Of a stretch of 64,000 nt of DNA, positions 26,801 through 36,200 are shown in pieces (positions within the stretch are counted from its first letter, which is position 1; every line of letters starts with the position of its first letter). The notes under the pieces were generated by a model. That model made no database searches, had not been told where the DNA came from, and worked only from the letters and a program-made list of their open reading frames with translations. Source of the stretch: Humisphaera borealis (GTDB lineage: Bacteria; Planctomycetota; Phycisphaerae; Tepidisphaerales; Tepidisphaeraceae). The DNA lies in the NCBI RefSeq assembly GCF_015169395.1, contig NZ_CP063458.1, forward strand, positions 7,089,954 to 7,153,953. The letters are read 5' to 3'. Position numbers and translations under genes: made by a program.

Positions 26801-29800
26801 TGCCCGAGTTGGCTGCGACGATCGTGAACGTGTACTTACCGGCGGGCCGCGTCAGTGCAGTGAGCTCCCGCACTCCCCCCCCGCCGAGGTACGCCTCGGT
26901 GCCGATCAGTTCGACCGGTTGTCCGTCGCGCGTCAATCGCAGATCGCCCATGTCAAGCCCGTAGGCCGGCTCGTTGAACCGCCACTCGACGGTCCACACC
27001 GCGTTGGAATAAGTGTTGACGCTGGTGAAGGTTGCGAACGGTGCCGCGGTCTCGTTCCAATCGAGTGTCAGCGTATAGCGGCCGGTGGAAGCGCCGTTCT
27101 TTCCGAACACACCGAATACATATTCGACGCCCTCGGTTCCCGTCGGGAAGGTAAGGCTTTCGATCGCGCCGGCGTTGTCGGCGCGGGTGATCTCGTTGCC
27201 CTGAAGATCGTAGACGACCAGGTAAAGATCGCCGACCGCCGGGTTGTAGTCGAGCTGCGCCGACATGGTGCCGTTGCTGCCGCGGGGGCTGGCGCGATAG
27301 TAGTCCAGATCGCCCGGAGCCAGCGCGGCGGTTGCCTTCGCCTCCTCCGGACCGACGCCGTAAAGCTGGTAAGCCGTCGCGACCGAGTTGTTCGACTCGT
27401 AGGAGTTCAATAGCGGCTGACGATCTGTGATCGTGAAAGTCAGGGTCGACGTGCCCAGGTAGTACGCATCGTCCGGCACGATTGTCACGATGACGGTCTC
27501 GCCGGGGTCAAAATGCTCGTCGAAGTAGACGGGCATGGTGATGTCCGGCACCGCCGTGGTCCCCGGAGGCAGGGTGATCTGTCCCGTCGAGGCGGTGTAG
27601 TCGGCACCACTGGCCGCCGTGCCACTGGTGGCCGTGCCGGAGATCGTATAGTTGACCGTCAGCGGCTGGGTGGTGAACGTGCTGCGCTGAATCTGGAACC
27701 GGATCTGGCCGTTGCCCGTCGCCTCCGGTTCGCCCGGGGTGCCGAACCCGACGAGCTTCACCGTCGGCTTGACCGGCGTGATGTGGAAGTTCTCGAACTC
27801 GCCGACCACGCCATTGGAAGCGGCGGTGTCGAACACCACGCGGATGACGCTCTGCCCCGCGAGGAGGGTGATGGGGGTACTGGTGAGTTCCCGTGCGCCG
27901 CCGGCGATCACGCTGACCGGCAGGCTCGCCGTCAGCGCCACGCCGTTGAGTTCGAGATGGTAGACGCCGCCGGGCGCGGTGTTCCCCTGGTTGACAAATA
28001 GCTGGTAGGGCGCTGCAGACGCGACATTGACCGTGTACTCCAGCCACTCGCCGGGGCGTACATCGGACAGAATCGGACGCAACGGCTGACCGACGCCGGG
28101 GCTTTCCATGCGGAAGTCCACGGCGTCCAGTGGTCGGGATCCGCTGGGCCCGTTCGTGAGCGGCGTGGAATCGAGCCAGGCCAGCCCCTCACCGCCAATA
28201 TCAAAGTTAACGAAGGGGATCGTGGTCTGCTGATCGCTGACAACGGCGATGGGCGTCTGGCCGACCGGCCGTTGCGCCTTGATCGAGAACAGGTATCCGT
28301 TGTAACCGGCATCCGGCGCGACGGGGTCGGCCAAGCGAACGCGAACGAAGTAGACGCCTGCCGGGGCATCCTGGAGCTGAACATTCTGGGCGGCGCCGGC
28401 GACCGCGGAACGGCCGACCAGGTTGCGCGCGGCATCGTAAACGTCCAGTTCCATCGCCGCCGTGCCGCTCGCGCGGGTCATCGCGACCGACAGGCCCGGG
28501 TATCCCGTCGTCACGCGGAAGAAGTCGACATCGGCCGGGTGGTGCAGCGAGAACAGTTGCGGCAGATTCTGATTGACCGTGGTGAAGACCCGGGCGGTTT
28601 CGAAGGTGTCGTTGCTCTCGGCGGCGTCGATACCCTCGTTGTCGAGGATACGGACTTCCGCCACCGCGCCGGAGAATCCAAAACCCGTCGCCGAGAGACC
28701 AGTGATGGTGACCGACTCGTTGCCTTCCAGGAGCAGGTCGTCGAGAACCGGGACTTCTAGGTTGACCGAGGCCTGGTCGTCGGGAATGGTGACAGTCGTC
28801 GGCAGCGCGGTGAAGTCGACGCCGGAGGTTGCCGAGCCGCCGTAGCTGACAGTGACCACCAGCGCGCCGACGAACGGCGTGCTACGGCTGATCGTGAATC
28901 GGCCCGGGATGGCTGCGCTGGGGGCGGCGCGTTCCTCGCCGACGATTGTTGCGGCGGCTGAGAGCGTCGGTTGATCGTGGAAGGTCGCGACGGCCGCCTT
29001 GGAGGCCAGGCCCCCGGCCGGCATTGCTACGCTGCCGGCGACGACCAGCTTGCCCGCCGCGTCGAATGTCGCGCCGGCGTTCTTGCCGATCGAGTCGGAC
29101 AGCACCCTGCCGCTCGATCCGAACTGCAGGACCGGTGCGCCGTCGGCCGTCAGCAGCGCGGCGGCGACGCGCGACGTGTTCCCGACCGGCGCCGTTCCGG
29201 TGACCGCGACCCGTCCGTCCCCGCGAATCGCGATCGTGCCGGGAATCGCGGCATAGACGGTTGTGCCGATGGTGAACGTCGACTTCACGCGACCGTTGGT
29301 GCCGAAGCTCGTGTCGTCCGCGCCGGTGTCGGTGAGCTGGTAGGTGGTGAAGGCGTTGTCGCCTTCGGAGCCGGCGACGACGATTCGGCCGTCCGGGCGG
29401 ACCGCGATCGCGGTCAGGTCGGGACTCGTCGCCACCGTCTGGTAGAGCGACCGGACGCCGCCGGTTCCGAACGCGCCGTCGAGGATGCCGTCCGAAGTGA
29501 CCGCCACGATTGACAGGTGTCCGATCGCGCTGACGCGCCGCGTGCCCGCCAGCAGGATGCGGCCCGACGGCGCAATCGCGATCGCTTGTGCGCCGCGACC
29601 GTTCCAGGACTGGATTCCGGCGGTATCGAACCGCACGTGTCCGCCGTCGCCGAATGTCAAATCGAGCGCGCCGGTGGCGGTGAAGCGAACGAGGGCCCAT
29701 GCCGTGCCGCTCATGCCGGCGGCGAGGATTTTACCGTCGGGCTGGACCGCGATCGCGGAGAGCGTGTCGAGGCTTTCGCCGGTGACATCGCCGAAGGGAA

Positions 29801-31481
29801 TTGCCGCCGTCGCCAGGCCGGCCGTGCCGAACGCCGTATCGGGAGAACCGTCGGCGTTGTAGCGGGCGAGCGCGAAGCCGACGTTGGTGTGATAGCCGCC
29901 GGCGTAGATCTTGCCGTCGGCAGCGATCGCGGTCGAGCGGGTTTCGATTCGGCTGACCGCCGCGCCGAAGAAATGCAGTCCGAGCGAGGCCCGCCCGCGG
30001 GTTCCGAAGTCCTGATCGAGCCCGCCGTCCGCGTTGACCTTCATCACCGCCAGGCGGTTGTAGGCGTCCGTGATGCCGACGATGAGCGATCCGTCGACGG
30101 CGCGACTGAGGGACCGGGCGTCAGCGGTTCCCGGGCCCGATACATGAAACAGGTTCCCGCCCCCGGCCGCAAACGACGCATCGAGCACACCACTGGCGGA
30201 GACGCGGCCGGCGGCCGGGATGCTTCTCTGCGAGTCGGTCGCGGCGATCGCGGTAATTCTGCCGTCGGCGCCGACCAGTATCTGCTTGACCTCTTCGTAC
30301 TCGGCGCCGTTAATCTCTATCGTCACTTTCCCATCGCCGCCGCCGAAGCCGGTATCCCACTGTCCGGCCGGCGTGACTTTTTCGACAGAGATGGCACGGT
30401 CGGCCGCGACGCTGTGTTCTCCGCCGAGCACAATGCTGCCGTCGGCGAGCCTGGCGGCGGCGTAGTAGTTGTCGGTGTCGCGGGCAAACTCCGCGATGCG
30501 GTAGCCGGTGGTGTTGAACGACAGATCGATCTGCCCGTTGGCCTGATAGCTCGCGACAGCGCCGTAGAACGAGCTCTTGCCGACGGCGACGATCCTGCCG
30601 TCAGCGCCGACCGCCAGGGCGTTGATCTGCTCGTCGTACTGCGAGCCGGAGCTGAGCATGCCGGTCAGCGTTTTGCCGCCGGTGCCGAACGAGCCGTCGA
30701 GCGTGCCGGCGGGCGTCAGCCGGGCCAGCGCGAAGTCGTCGGTGTAATACGCAGTGAAGAAGGTCTGAGCAGAGCCGCCGACCAGGATGTTCCCGTCCGG
30801 CTGCACCAGGACGGCGTTGGCGCGGTCGATCTGGCCGTTGAAATCGATCCGCACCATGCCGCTGCCGTCGGCGGCGAAAGTCGGATCAGTCAGACCCGAA
30901 CTCGTCAGGCGGACGATGCCGAAATCGCCGGAGATCTGTCCGACCATGACCGGCCGTCCGAAGGCGTCAACGTCGATCGCGGTCGGCGCGTCGAATGACT
31001 GCGGCAACGCCGCCACGCCGGCGGCACCAAAGGTCGTATCGAGGGTGAAGTCGGCATTGAGCCGGAACGCGATGCGCTGTCCCTCGACGACCTTCCCGAA
31101 CCCGACCAGCCGGCCGTCGGGCATCCGGGCCCAGTCGGCGACACTGCCCAGATTCGGGATTTCGGTGAGAATGCTTCCTTCGTTGCCGAAACTGCGATCA
31201 AGTTGACCGTTGGAGGTCAGACGGATAATGCCCGCCGAGCCGCTGCCGGTGGAGTCGGGCGAGGTGGCATGACCGGCGATAAGCAGTTTGCCATCGGGCA
31301 GTTCAAACCCCGCCTTGGCGAAGAACGCCGAATTTCCCAGCGCGTAGTGTGCCGAATTACCCTGTGACCCGAACGAGGTGTCGAGGGGATCGCTGCTGAG
31401 GTAGGCCCGGCATTCGAGGACTTCGAGTACGCCGCGTACGGCATGCGTGACGGCAGGATGTTTCTTTCGATTGTCGCGCAA
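23883..31481 (-). CDS. Giant cell-surface protein: delta-60 repeats, Calx-beta, PPC-like and DNRLRE domains
   Basis: The open frame extends to a GTG at 31592, but a TTG at 31479-31481 behind AAAGGGA gives the usual short N-terminus before the planctomycete surface motif, here VLEVLECRAYLSS (compare LEPRxLLS); about 2530 residues. Residues about 35-840 hold tandem delta-60-type repeats (LDTTFGAAG, DGRIVAVG), expected to form propellers. Two Calx-beta domains follow (GSATSGVDFTALPTTVTIPDD; ATSGTAASGADYTASTG), with pre-peptidase-like domains and a carbohydrate-binding-like segment between. The C-terminal third has four DNRLRE domains (ADAHGRNGAYAAANYG and similar), the last two joined by an uninterrupted run of about two dozen prolines. 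It is expected to be secreted and cell-wall associated, possibly in adhesion or polymer binding. No catalytic domain is evident. Confidence 0.85.
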   Translation of the reverse strand: MRDNRKKHPAVTHAVRGVLEVLECRAYLSSDPLDTSFGSQGNSAHYALGNSAFFAKAGFELPDGKLLIAGHATSPDSTGSGSAGIIRLTSNGQLDRSFGNEGSILTEIPNLGSVADWARMPDGRLVGFGKVVEGQRIAFRLNADFTLDTTFGAAGVAALPQSFDAPTAIDVDAFGRPVMVGQISGDFGIVRLTSSGLTDPTFAADGSGMVRIDFNGQIDRANAVLVQPDGNILVGGSAQTFFTAYYTDDFALARLTPAGTLDGSFGTGGKTLTGMLSSGSQYDEQINALAVGADGRIVAVGKSSFYGAVASYQANGQIDLSFNTTGYRIAEFARDTDNYYAAARLADGSIVLGGEHSVAADRAISVEKVTPAGQWDTGFGGGDGKVTIEINGAEYEEVKQILVGADGRITAIAATDSQRSIPAAGRVSASGVLDASFAAGGGNLFHVSGPGTADARSLSRAVDGSLIVGITDAYNRLAVMKVNADGGLDQDFGTRGRASLGLHFFGAAVSRIETRSTAIAADGKIYAGGYHTNVGFALARYNADGSPDTAFGTAGLATAAIPFGDVTGESLDTLSAIAVQPDGKILAAGMSGTAWALVRFTATGALDLTFGDGGHVRFDTAGIQSWNGRGAQAIAIAPSGRILLAGTRRVSAIGHLSIVAVTSDGILDGAFGTGGVRSLYQTVATSPDLTAIAVRPDGRIVVAGSEGDNAFTTYQLTDTGADDTSFGTNGRVKSTFTIGTTVYAAIPGTIAIRGDGRVAVTGTAPVGNTSRVAAALLTADGAPVLQFGSSGRVLSDSIGKNAGATFDAAGKLVVAGSVAMPAGGLASKAAVATFHDQPTLSAAATIVGEERAAPSAAIPGRFTISRSTPFVGALVVTVSYGGSATSGVDFTALPTTVTIPDDQASVNLEVPVLDDLLLEGNESVTITGLSATGFGFSGAVAEVRILDNEGIDAAESNDTFETARVFTTVNQNLPQLFSLHHPADVDFFRVTTGYPGLSVAMTRASGTAAMELDVYDAARNLVGRSAVAGAAQNVQLQDAPAGVYFVRVRLADPVAPDAGYNGYLFSIKAQRPVGQTPIAVVSDQQTTIPFVNFDIGGEGLAWLDSTPLTNGPSGSRPLDAVDFRMESPGVGQPLRPILSDVRPGEWLEYTVNVASAAPYQLFVNQGNTAPGGVYHLELNGVALTASLPVSVIAGGARELTSTPITLLAGQSVIRVVFDTAASNGVVGEFENFHITPVKPTVKLVGFGTPGEPEATGNGQIRFQIQRSTFTTQPLTVNYTISGTATSGTAASGADYTASTGQITLPPGTTAVPDITMPVYFDEHFDPGETVIVTIVPDDAYYLGTSTLTFTITDRQPLLNSYESNNSVATAYQLYGVGPEEAKATAALAPGDLDYYRASPRGSNGTMSAQLDYNPAVGDLYLVVYDLQGNEITRADNAGAIESLTFPTGTEGVEYVFGVFGKNGASTGRYTLTLDWNETAAPFATFTSVNTYSNAVWTVEWRFNEPAYGLDMGDLRLTRDGQPVELIGTEAYLGGGGVRELTALTRPAGKYTFTIVAANSGIVDLYGNPMVEDASITWINELPYDPAPLPLVEDTHIRNNSQAAVNFGDSATLEVGQTSDVRQTLLRFDLSSLSAEKEISSAILKLWAATAGGAGGVPIAIYEADPTWTETGTSFNTRPALIGEPVLEFNVEAGAGALYQLDLAGYLSRRASEGATSLTLALVPREASSAYAVINSGEAVANRPELVVNQQYKRLSVVTLSQQLSLNEGTSGTVGFKLSRNPYGDVRVYVGDHGHNEGISVADPAPYPSYVLFNETNWNVPKYVTINAAQDADAEHDWDVLIFGSDQLRYQSSVSLYSMDDDAVPLAESLPPALDASVQAPAGATGATGAMVLSTGKLSSTEFAGTGVLPAAGAGAVTVPTLTVRKTTTAGQTREAFIKFSIATLPSASAITSVKVRVFGKNSAAGSVPVGLYTVASTAWQSISWSTRPATSASPIVTKTVSGTTGTWYEFDVTSYVKQRKQAGDTAVSFALKGTTNTSIHAIFNGSGATTNKPDLRTTGAIVLTPQSLVVSPTTLKVAEGASKTVGVKLGAKPSGNLVVSIAASHASAAPAVTTLTFTPSNWNVSQNLVVASPQDADTVNNTATLAFSAPGVNAVNVAFTQTDDDGLPQAATSTTFKLPAIADAHGRNGAYAAANYGNAAALEVRSSTVADNSRESFFQFDLSGIASAAQIGSAKLRLYVKLSTTETATLGVYGVASTTWTEGALTWNNRPATGALLRSLGVTSTTGQWLEFDVADYLRQQKQAGTTKVALAVKATAASKSLVSINSGEAGANTPELVITGGPTSPPPPPPPPPPPPPPPPPPPPPPPGTGQTIRASSDAHVRDGVFTGTNYGSLAALEIRNSSVADNSRDLYLSFNLSAAATINTAVLRLFGKLSQTGPVTLGVYAATAAWTEAGVNWSNRPAAGALLTTASFNATTDAWGQFDVGNYVRQQKLAGATSVTLVVRMTDVSKPLATFSSDEAASGRPELVIG

Positions 31482-31560
31482 CTGAGTTCCCTTTGGGAGA
31501 TTCGATCGGTCCGTCGCTGAGTTCTCGAACACGAAGCCCCACATTTCTGAGTTGAACTGA

Positions 31561-32510
31561 TCAAGTAAATTGACCGTAAGTGCCCGCCGCACCGGCCGTC
31601 AGTGATCCACCCCTAGAGCACCACACCCTACACCGTAGAGAACCCTTATCGCAAGGGCAATCCCAGAGGTGCCCATGTCGGGAAATTGCCCTGGCCCTTG
31701 TCCCTAAAACCCACTCAGTGTTTTGGCCGGACCGCGAAACTTCCGAGCTGAGCACGCAACGGTGATGCCGGTCGTCTACGAGGGACGGGTGTGCGGGGGG
31801 CCGGGCAGCACCCTGGCGCGTCCCAAAGGGGGTACATGGACTACGTCGCCGTGGTCTACAGAAGTAGAGCTGGGCCGGATGACGTCGGCAGAGTCGGCCA
31901 GAAGCATCACCATCCATCCTGCCCAACGAGCCGCTGATGTCGGCGAGCGCGACATGGCCAACCATGTCTTCGAAAAGAGAAAACTCAATTCGTCGCTTCT
32001 TCCCTGGCCAGTTCGCCGCCCGTTTCCGGACAATGCTCACGCTGTCCTCGCCAGCGGTTTCGGGCAGCTTGGCACCGACAATCTCCGCACAGGTAGCCAT
32101 CAGGTCGGTCAGGCAGATCAGTTGATCGCTACGGCTGGCGGCTTTGACTCGGTCCGGCCAGCGAACGATGAATGGGATGCGGTGGCCGCCGTCCCAGATA
32201 TCGGACTTCGATCCGCGCCGCTGTTCGCCGGGGTAATGGCCTTGTTCCTCCAATTTGCCGATGCCGGCGGCGCGGGAGCATCCGTTATCGCTGGTGAGGA
32301 TGATCAGCGTGTTCTTTGAGATACCCGCTTTATCAACGGCCTCCATCATCTGCCCGATCGACCAGTCGGTCTCCATGACGAAGTCGCCGTACTTGCCGAG
32401 ACCACTCTTGCCTTGCCATTCCTTCGTCGGCACGATGGGCCTGTGCGGCGCATTCAGCGGCATGTAGAGGAAAAAAGGCTTGCCCGTCTTCGCATGTTGC
32501 TAACCCCTTG
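31561..32510 (-). pseudogene. Decayed arylsulfatase gene fragment
   Basis: On the minus strand a clear sulfatase segment starts near 32500 (KPFFLYMPLNAPHRPIVPTKEW, YGDFVMETDWSIGQMMEAVDKAG, ILTSDNGCSRAAGI, LTDLMATCAEIVGAKLP). It is the C-terminal half of a family S1 sulfatase. The N-terminal half, including the C/S-x-P-x-R formylglycine site, is missing. The 5' side breaks at a frameshift near 32500, and after about residue 170 the frame drifts into unrelated, arginine-rich sequence and runs on to 31561. The gene is therefore inactive. Confidence 0.8.
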
Positions 32511-32889
32511 CCGTGCGGGGCGGCGTTCACGATGGGCCGAAGTTCCCGGTAGCTCCGAACCGCCTGCTCGGCGACCAATCGCTCTTCTTCGTTTGCGAAC
32601 TGCTTAGACCATCCATGACCAGAAACCCATTCTGGGGGTTGTCGTAACGAAAGTGCCTAAAACGCGCGCTACACCCATCGCGGTTGAGTTCTCCGCAATT
32701 GCATCACCCGGCCATCGTTGCCAAGACGGTTGCCGCCGATGGATCAGTCGACCGCGCGGCGGTGGCAGTGGCGATGCGAAATTACTGAGAGAGATAGGGG
32801 CTTCACCGTGAAGTAAGCCCTCGAATTTCGGACTCGGAGGCCAATAAGGGTGGTCACAGGGGTCTAACTCGCGTCTTCGTCATCATGCT

Positions 32890-32983
32890 GGGTGGCATGG
32901 GCTGGCATACTCGCCTGCCCGTTGCAGTGTCACGGCGCTCAGGCGTTGCCACGGGCAGCGGAGTACCGCAGCCCATTGCACCC
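32890..32983. repeat. Inverted-repeat (MITE-like) element, copy 2, inverted and shortened
   Basis: Its reverse complement matches the inner part of the 18050-18206 element: GGGTGCAATGGGCTGCGGTA, then GAGTATGCCAGCCCATG at the other side, again as an internal inverted repeat. The outer TAGTGCT ends are not present. It lies between the sulfatase remnant and the autotransporter-repeat gene; the surrounding 380 nt hold no gene. Confidence 0.8.
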
Positions 32984-33263
32984 GAAAAACACGCCAGTGC
33001 CAAGAATCTGCGATACGCCCACTTCTAGCCTATCCTCGAATTGTAATTGCTTCCTATGAAACGACCCCGTAATTTGTTCGATAGCACTGTCGCCAAGACG
33101 ATTCTTGGACCTACTCCATCTTGGCAGATGAAGGCTGCGTACCTCGTGCCATTCGAGCTGAACGGTTTTCGAGTCGCCTCAATCCAAAACGGTGCCGCGC
33201 CGCAGTCGGACTTTTACACGTGGTAATCTGCCGCGCAGGTTTTTTTCAGCAGAGAAAATGCAC

Positions 33264-36200
33264 ATGTCGAAGAAGGCAAAGTTCGCAGCACGGCGTCATC
33301 CACTCACGGTCCGCTCGTCGGCCCTCGCCGCCGCGGCGGCGATTGCGCTGACCCAACTCGCTCCGTCTCCCGCGCAGGCCGCCAGTGGTGCCTGGAATGT
33401 CGACGCCGCGGGCAACTGGATCACGGCTGGCAGTTGGACACCCGCCGCAGCGCCCGGTTCGACCACCGCCGACAATACCGACATCGCTACCTTCGGCTTT
33501 ACCCTCACGGCGGCCAGAATCGCGACAGTGGATGCCACGCGCTTCATTGGTGGCATCAGCTTTGGGAACACTTCCGCTTTCGGCTACACGCTCAGCGGTG
33601 GGTCGCTGCGCCTGAACAACGGCGGTGTGATTCAGACCTTGGCGGCCAACGGCGCTCATACCGACACCATCAGCACCCCGATCCAGATTTCCGGCACCAC
33701 CACAGCGGCGGCCACATTTACCGCCGGCGCCACGGCTGCCACCAGCCTGCTGAGCATCGGTGCGGTCACGGGCTCTGCCACTGCCACAACCACCACCACG
33801 CTTAATCTCAACGGCACCAACACCGGCGGCAACGCCGTCACCGGCATCATCGCCAATGGCACGGGCGGCGCTCTGTCGCTCACCAAGAGCGGCACCGGCA
33901 CTTGGGTGCTCTCCGGTGCGAACACCTACACGGGGCTGACAACCGTTTCGGCCGGGGCGCTTACGGTGACAAATGCCGCCGGCTTGGGAACAACGGCTGC
34001 CGGTACCAGCGTGACTTCCGGCGCCGCGTTGCAGCTCAACACAGTGGTGGTGGGCGCTGAGGCCCTGACCTTGAACGGGACGGGGATTTCGGCTGGTGGA
34101 GCGCTCCGCAATCTGGCGGGCACGAGCAGCTACGCCGGGGCCATCACATTGGGAAGCGCATCCCGAATCAATTCGGATGCCGGAACCATGACGTTGAGCG
34201 GGGCGATGGGCGGCGCATTTGCCTTGACCGTCGGCGGGGCGGGCACCACGACCATCTCCGGTGCGATCGGCACGGGTGCTGGGACACTCACCAAGGATGG
34301 CACCGGCGTTTTGATCCTCTCCGGTGCGAACACCTACAGCGGGGTGACAACGGTGTCCGACGGCACCTTGCGGATTTCGAACGCCAGCGCTCTCGGGACG
34401 AATACCGCGGTGACGGTCAATCAGGGCGTGGTAGCGGGCGGCAACGGAACCATTCTGGACCTGACCGGCACCCTCACCCACGGCTCGGGCAAGACGGTGA
34501 CGTTCAATTCCAACAGCACCGGCGACTTCCGCAGCACGCTCCTGAACAGCGCGAACAACAATACTTGGGCCGGAAATATCGTAGCCGCCGGCACTGGGAT
34601 TGTGGCGGTCAATGCTGCAACCGGCACCACGCTTACCGTAACCGGCGGTGTCTCCTCCACTAGCGGAGCCGGCACTGGAACGCTCTTCACCCGGGGTGCC
34701 GGCACGGTGGTTTACAATGGAGTGATCAACCTCGGCAGCGACCGCATTTTCAGTAAAACCGATGCGGGGACGGTGATCGTCAACTCCACCGGCAACTCTT
34801 GGGTGCGCGCCCAAGTCGCCAACGGACAGATTCAAATCGGCGCCAACAATGCACTTGCCAATACGGAATTCACGTTCGGACAAACTGGTGCTGGGGACGG
34901 GCGTCTGGAACTGAACAGCTTCAGCCAGACCGTAACTCGGCTGAACACCGCTGCGGGTTCCACCGCCACCAACCACATCCTCCGCAACTCGAACCTGACG
35001 ACCGCTTCAACCCTCACCTTCGCCACCCCAAACGCGACCACCGACACACTGACAAATCTTCAGGTGCAGGGCACCGCAAGCGGCCTGGGCACGCTGAACC
35101 TGGTGAGCAACGGGCTCGGCCGGACCGAGTTCAACGGCGGCCTGGTCTCCGCCAATTCGTGGACCGTCAATTCCGGTACTCTGGCCTTCACCGGCGCAAA
35201 CAATCGCGTTCTCCCCGGCAGCGTAACCGGGCTGGTCGGCGCCACAATTGAGAAGGCGGGCGCATCCACCCTCGCGGCCACCAGCACCTGGAACAACGCC
35301 GGGACCACCAATGTCGTCGGCGGCGCGCTGGTGCTCGGGGCCGGCACGGCAGGGGCCGTGAACGTTTCCGACCTGGCCACGCTGAGCACCGGCCTCGGTG
35401 GCGGCGTCCTCAGTTCCTCTGCCGTCACGTTCGGCACCGCGGGTGCCACAACCTATGTGCCGCTGCTCACCACGGCAGGGGCCGTTGCGCCTCTGAACGC
35501 CTTCAGCCTCACCACCGCCGGCACCACGGTCACGATCGCGCCGCAGGCGGGCTTGTTCACCCCCGGCACCTACCGCCTGCTCGACTACACCGGCAGCATC
35601 GGCGGCAATGGTTTTGGCGGGTTTGCGCTGGCCCCAGTTGGCAGCTATCCGCACATCACAGCGGCGTTGGACAACACTACGGCCGGTCAGGTCAATCTCG
35701 TGGTCACCGCCGCGGATTCGCTTATCTGGGCCGGGCAGACCAACGGCGTTTGGGACGTCAACACCACGTCCAACTTCGCCCTCGCCTCCAGCACCAGCAC
35801 CGGAGCGACATTCTATCAGGGTGACGCCGTTGTGTTTGGCGACACGCATGACGTGGGCGGGCCGGCAACACCGGTAACCAACAGCACCATCACCGGCGGC
35901 GCCGTCACCATCGGCAACCTGACTTTCAACAACAGCGCGGTCAACTACAGTGTCGCCAACCCCCTCTCGGGCGCCGGCGGCATCACCAAGACCGGCACCG
36001 GAGCCGTCACGCTGTCCGGAGCCAGCACTTATGCCGGGGCCACCAGTGTCAGCAACGGCACCCTGACACTTAGCGGGGCGAACGTTCTCGGCGGCGGGGC
36101 GGTCAATGTGACCGGCGGCACGCTGCGGATAGGCAACAGTGACGCCCTGCGCGGTGCGGGATCAATCACCGTGAGCGGCGGCGGAACCTTTGATGCCAAC

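Noticed and set aside
29517-30998. 493-codon plus-strand open frame opposite the giant delta-60 repeat protein
   Set aside because: Antisense shadow; repeats on the minus strand are the true coding sense.
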